Assembly: GCF_003971235.1 (NCBI RefSeq)
Contig: NZ_CP034661.1
Location: 3,596,001-3,660,000 of the forward strand
DNA from: Chryseobacterium aureum
Lineage (GTDB): Bacteria; Bacteroidota; Bacteroidia; Flavobacteriales; Weeksellaceae
Reading direction: 5' to 3'
Length of the DNA: 64,000 nt
A program made the translations under genes and the position numbers. The notes beneath the pieces were generated by a model. That model was not told where the DNA came from. It made no database searches and worked only from the letters and a program-made list of their open reading frames with translations. Positions 61,715 to 64,000 of the stretch are shown piece after piece. The number at the start of each line of letters is the position of its first letter. Position 1 is the stretch's first letter.

Positions 61715-62734
61715 TTACTTATGTATTATTTCCTCAATTTTTTGCTTTGCCTTCTCTGTTGTCAGCTGCTGAATAACCTTTTTGAGTTCCGGATAGTGGT
61801 TCATCTGTTCCCAGGACTCTGCAAATTGGGTGATGTTTTGAATTCCTTTTTCAAGGCTGGCCATGAAATGTTGTTTTCTCTGGATAAGACCCCGGAATCC
61901 GTATGCTCCCAAAACCTGCAAAAATCTCATCATCTGAATAGGCATCACCGCATTTTTTAAGTGAGCTCTTGTGTCAGGATTTTCAAACTGCTGAATGTAA
62001 AATTCCAGCATTTCTTCTTTGAAATCTTCTGGAAAACTGGCTTTGGCCTGAAAAAGAAATGAGATGACATCATACATTAATGGTCCCTTCATTGCAGACT
62101 GATAATCAATAAAAGAAACTTCATTTTTTTCATTCACCATGATATTTCGCGCCTGGAAATCCCGGATCATAATTCCTTTAGGTTCAATATTTTCAATGAG
62201 GACAGCAATATTTTTGAATTCTTTCAGAAGTGTTGATTTATTGTACTCAAGTTCCAGAAAATCGGCTACAAAGTTTTTAAAATAATAAAGATCATGAATC
62301 ACAGGAAGTTCATCATAACTTTCATATTCAAAGGTTTTTGAGTAATCAATTTTCCCCTGAGTCTGTATCTGTAATTGGAACAGTTTTTTCAACGTCTGCT
62401 TTACCAATGTTTTTACAATGGGAGCATGCTGTTCTTTTGCAATCACCTCAGAGAGTGTATTCTGCCCTAAAAATTCCTGAATGTACATTTTTCTGTCATC
62501 AGAAACAGCAAGAATAGAAGGCGTATTAAGATGCAGCCTTGAAAATACTTCAGAGTAGTAAAGAAAACTCTCATTTTCCGGAATATTTTCATTGTAGGTG
62601 ATGATGTATTTTTCACTGCCGGCAGTGGCCAGAAAATTGACCCTAGCAGAGCCGCTTTGAGCTAATGTGACGAATTCGGAAGATTTTTTACCTAACTGGT
62701 TTTCAAAAAATCGTTTTGCGTTTTCAGAAGTCAT
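61715..62734 (-). CDS. Aminoglycoside-phosphotransferase-fold kinase, AmgK-like
   Basis: 339 aa. The catalytic loop MIRDFQARNIMVN (Asp and Asn, with Arg in the usual His place) and the metal-binding FIDYQSAMKGPLMYDVISFL match AmgK-like anomeric sugar kinases. AmgK phosphorylates MurNAc or GlcNAc at C1 so MurU can form the UDP sugar. The pairing with the MurU-like gene at 60394 supports this role. Ends 106 bp before the RapZ-like gene; a terminator-like feature is not obvious. Drug-resistance activity is unlikely given the context. Confidence 0.8.
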   Translation of the reverse strand: MTSENAKRFFENQLGKKSSEFVTLAQSGSARVNFLATAGSEKYIITYNENIPENESFLYYSEVFSRLHLNTPSILAVSDDRKMYIQEFLGQNTLSEVIAKEQHAPIVKTLVKQTLKKLFQLQIQTQGKIDYSKTFEYESYDELPVIHDLYYFKNFVADFLELEYNKSTLLKEFKNIAVLIENIEPKGIMIRDFQARNIMVNEKNEVSFIDYQSAMKGPLMYDVISFLFQAKASFPEDFKEEMLEFYIQQFENPDTRAHLKNAVMPIQMMRFLQVLGAYGFRGLIQRKQHFMASLEKGIQNITQFAESWEQMNHYPELKKVIQQLTTEKAKQKIEEIIHK

Positions 62735-62948
62735 AATATGAAAACAAATATACTAAATAAACATGATTTGGAAATAACCGTTTCATGAAGTACGAAAAGT
62801 GTTAAGATATTGATACAGATGATTGTTGAATATTTGTTTTAATGAGGATTTTTTAGAAAATTATTAAGTCTGATACAGGGAGTCATAGGGTTTTTTGATT
62901 GATTTTTAACTTTCTTTATTCAGATTCAGGATATTAAGGGCTAATCTT

Positions 62949-62956
62949 TATCTTTG
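62949..62956 (+). promoter_or_regulatory. Promoter -7 box (TATCTTTG) for the exosortase gene
   Basis: 4 bp before the ATG, so transcription would start at or next to the start codon (leaderless). No clear TTG at normal spacing. Confidence 0.45.
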
Positions 62957-62960
62957 CATT

Positions 62961-63491
62961 ATGCTGAAAGACTTTAAACCTGTTTTAGGTATTTTATTGC
63001 GTTTCATTATTATTTATCTGGTGCTGCTTTTTGCTTACCAGCTTTATCTTAATAGTGGTAAAGAATCAGGTTTGGATCCTTTTTCAAGGATTATTGCGAA
63101 CCAGGTTGCTGCTCTACAGAATGTGTTGGGATATCCTACGCAGCTTTATGATGATATAAAGAATGAGCAGGTTTGGTTTTATGTAAAAGACCGATACGAG
63201 ACAAGGATGGTAGAAGGATGTAATGCTGTTTCTGTCATTATTCTTTTTGTATCTTTTGTTTTCGCATTTTATAAAGGAGCAAAAACCTTCATTTTTGTGG
63301 GAGTAGGATTGGTTTTAATGTATATTATGAATCTCCTGAGAATTGTGGGATTGAATATTGTAATGTCCGGTTACGAGCAGTATGGAAAAATGTTTCATGA
63401 TTTCATTTTTCCTGCCATTATCTATGGAACTGTTATTTTGCTCTGGCTGGTGTGGATTAAATTTTTTGCTTTACAACATGAAAAATCTTAA
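62961..63491 (+). CDS. xrtF: Exosortase XrtF
   Basis: 176 aa integral membrane cysteine protease-like sorting enzyme. The catalytic triad of the family is visible: C87 in MVEGCNAVSVIILF, R127 in MNLLRIVGLNIVM and H146 in GKMFHDFIFPAIIYG. About five hydrophobic segments. The short length and motif spacing match the XrtF type of Flavobacteriia. It should process proteins with a C-terminal sorting signal; none is evident in the window. Its stop overlaps the next gene by 14 bp. Confidence 0.9.
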   Translation: MLKDFKPVLGILLRFIIIYLVLLFAYQLYLNSGKESGLDPFSRIIANQVAALQNVLGYPTQLYDDIKNEQVWFYVKDRYETRMVEGCNAVSVIILFVSFVFAFYKGAKTFIFVGVGLVLMYIMNLLRIVGLNIVMSGYEQYGKMFHDFIFPAIIYGTVILLWLVWIKFFALQHEKS

Positions 63492-63924
63492 TTGGCTTCT
63501 GGTTCTTGCAGGGATAGGCGGATTGATAGGGGTGAGGGCTCTGGAGGATACTCTTTTTTATGACCCTTTCCTGAATTACTTCCATGAAGCAAATAAAAAC
63601 ATCGAATTCCCTGCATTTGAATGGGGAAAACTGATTGGCGGACATCTGTTGAGATTTCTTCTGAATCTTCTGTTTTCCTGCCTGATTATTTACGGGTTAT
63701 TTCAAAACAGACAATGGACATTGCAGGGTGCTTTGATGATTACCATTGTCTTTATCATTTCTTTTCCCATTTACCTGTATTGTATTGCTGATCAATTTGA
63801 AATAGGCTACCTTATTTCTTTTTATATGAGAAGATTTGTTATCCAGCCTTTAATTATCATGCTGATTGTTCCGATGTTTTATTACAGGAAACAATTGCTT
63901 CATCAGGAAGGTAAAGCAAATTAG
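63478..63924 (+). CDS. Exosortase F-associated membrane protein
   Basis: About 148 aa starting MKNLNWLLVLAGIGGLIGVR; a longer frame upstream lies inside xrtF and is not used. Hydrophobic segments at about 5-25 and several in the second half (LLRFLLNLLFSCLIIYGLF, ALMITIVFIISFPIYLYCIA, PLIIMLIVPMFYY). The soluble loop has FYDPFLNYFHEANKNIEFP. Its place directly after xrtF with a 14-bp overlap fits the XrtF-associated family. Function: unknown partner of the exosortase. Confidence 0.82.
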   Translation: MKNLNWLLVLAGIGGLIGVRALEDTLFYDPFLNYFHEANKNIEFPAFEWGKLIGGHLLRFLLNLLFSCLIIYGLFQNRQWTLQGALMITIVFIISFPIYLYCIADQFEIGYLISFYMRRFVIQPLIIMLIVPMFYYRKQLLHQEGKAN

Positions 63925-63955
63925 AACCTTTACCGGGCTATTTCTAGATCTTGAA

Positions 63956-64000
63956 TTATTCTACAGTGTGTTTGTCTACGCTGGTTACATTTTCCGGCGT
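63956..64000 (-). CDS. 3' end of an unidentified minus-strand gene
   Basis: The last 15 codons of a frame read PENVTSVDKHTVE and stop TAA at 63956-63958; the rest is outside the window. Too short to identify. Confidence 0.4.
   Translation of the reverse strand, partial: TPENVTSVDKHTVE

Overview
The window looks like chromosome from a member of the Bacteroidota, most likely Chryseobacterium or a close relative in the Weeksellaceae. The grounds are low to moderate GC, secreted proteins ending in type IX secretion (T9SS) sorting domains, exosortase XrtF, many Bacteroidota-only families (DUF4271, DUF4293, DUF4296, DUF5689, DUF6146, DUF6443), and promoters of the flavobacterial form TTG-N17-23-TAnnTTTG. 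I saw no tRNA, rRNA or CRISPR array. The only complete mobile element is one IS3-family insertion sequence.

Layout. 1-9832 (+): a locus for breaking down high-mannose N-glycans: GH125, two tandem EndoH-type GH18 endoglycosidases with T9SS tails, a ROK sugar kinase, GH92 and a PMI-like cupin. 10090-16343 (-): a two-component system followed by a repeat lipoprotein, a Cys/His-rich small protein and a TonB-dependent receptor carrying two heavy-metal-associated domains, probably a metal-handling unit. 16547-30686: mostly housekeeping genes: SRPBCC protein, four-helix bundle protein, S9 peptidase, hemD, DUF4271, polyprenol-P mannosyltransferase, DUF4296, tgt, LptF/G permease, birA, and the run rsfS-ftsH-LUD-cdsA-psd. 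31119-35049: a membrane-tethered LuxR-type regulator, a pair of small HTH proteins and a large secreted protein; a shared motif near GCGT lies ahead of each of the three units. 35098-43569: DUF1801, ABC exporter, M28 peptidase, DUF4293, rho, superoxide dismutase, DUF6146 and a secreted nuclease/phosphatase-fold enzyme.

43820-48129 (+): a TonB-dependent receptor and a DUF5689 lipoprotein, divergent from the nuclease-like gene; together they suggest scavenging of extracellular nucleic acid or phosphate. 48252-57927 (-): a secreted-toxin-like operon with a T9SS propeller-like protein, an SpvB/YD-type shell protein broken by the IS3 element, an RHS protein with a variable C-terminus, and a small membrane protein that may give immunity. 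58029-64000: a small DUF7336-like ORF, a PixA/AidA protein, DUF6702, LOG, the MurU-RapZ-AmgK peptidoglycan-recycling group, then exosortase XrtF with its partner, and the end of one more minus-strand gene.

The most interesting parts are the HMA-receptor metal locus, the SpvB/RHS operon split by an insertion sequence, the regulator locus with its three-copy motif, the putative nucleic-acid uptake trio, and a Tgt enzyme lacking the zinc-binding cysteines. All functions come from reading motifs and families by eye; no database search was run.
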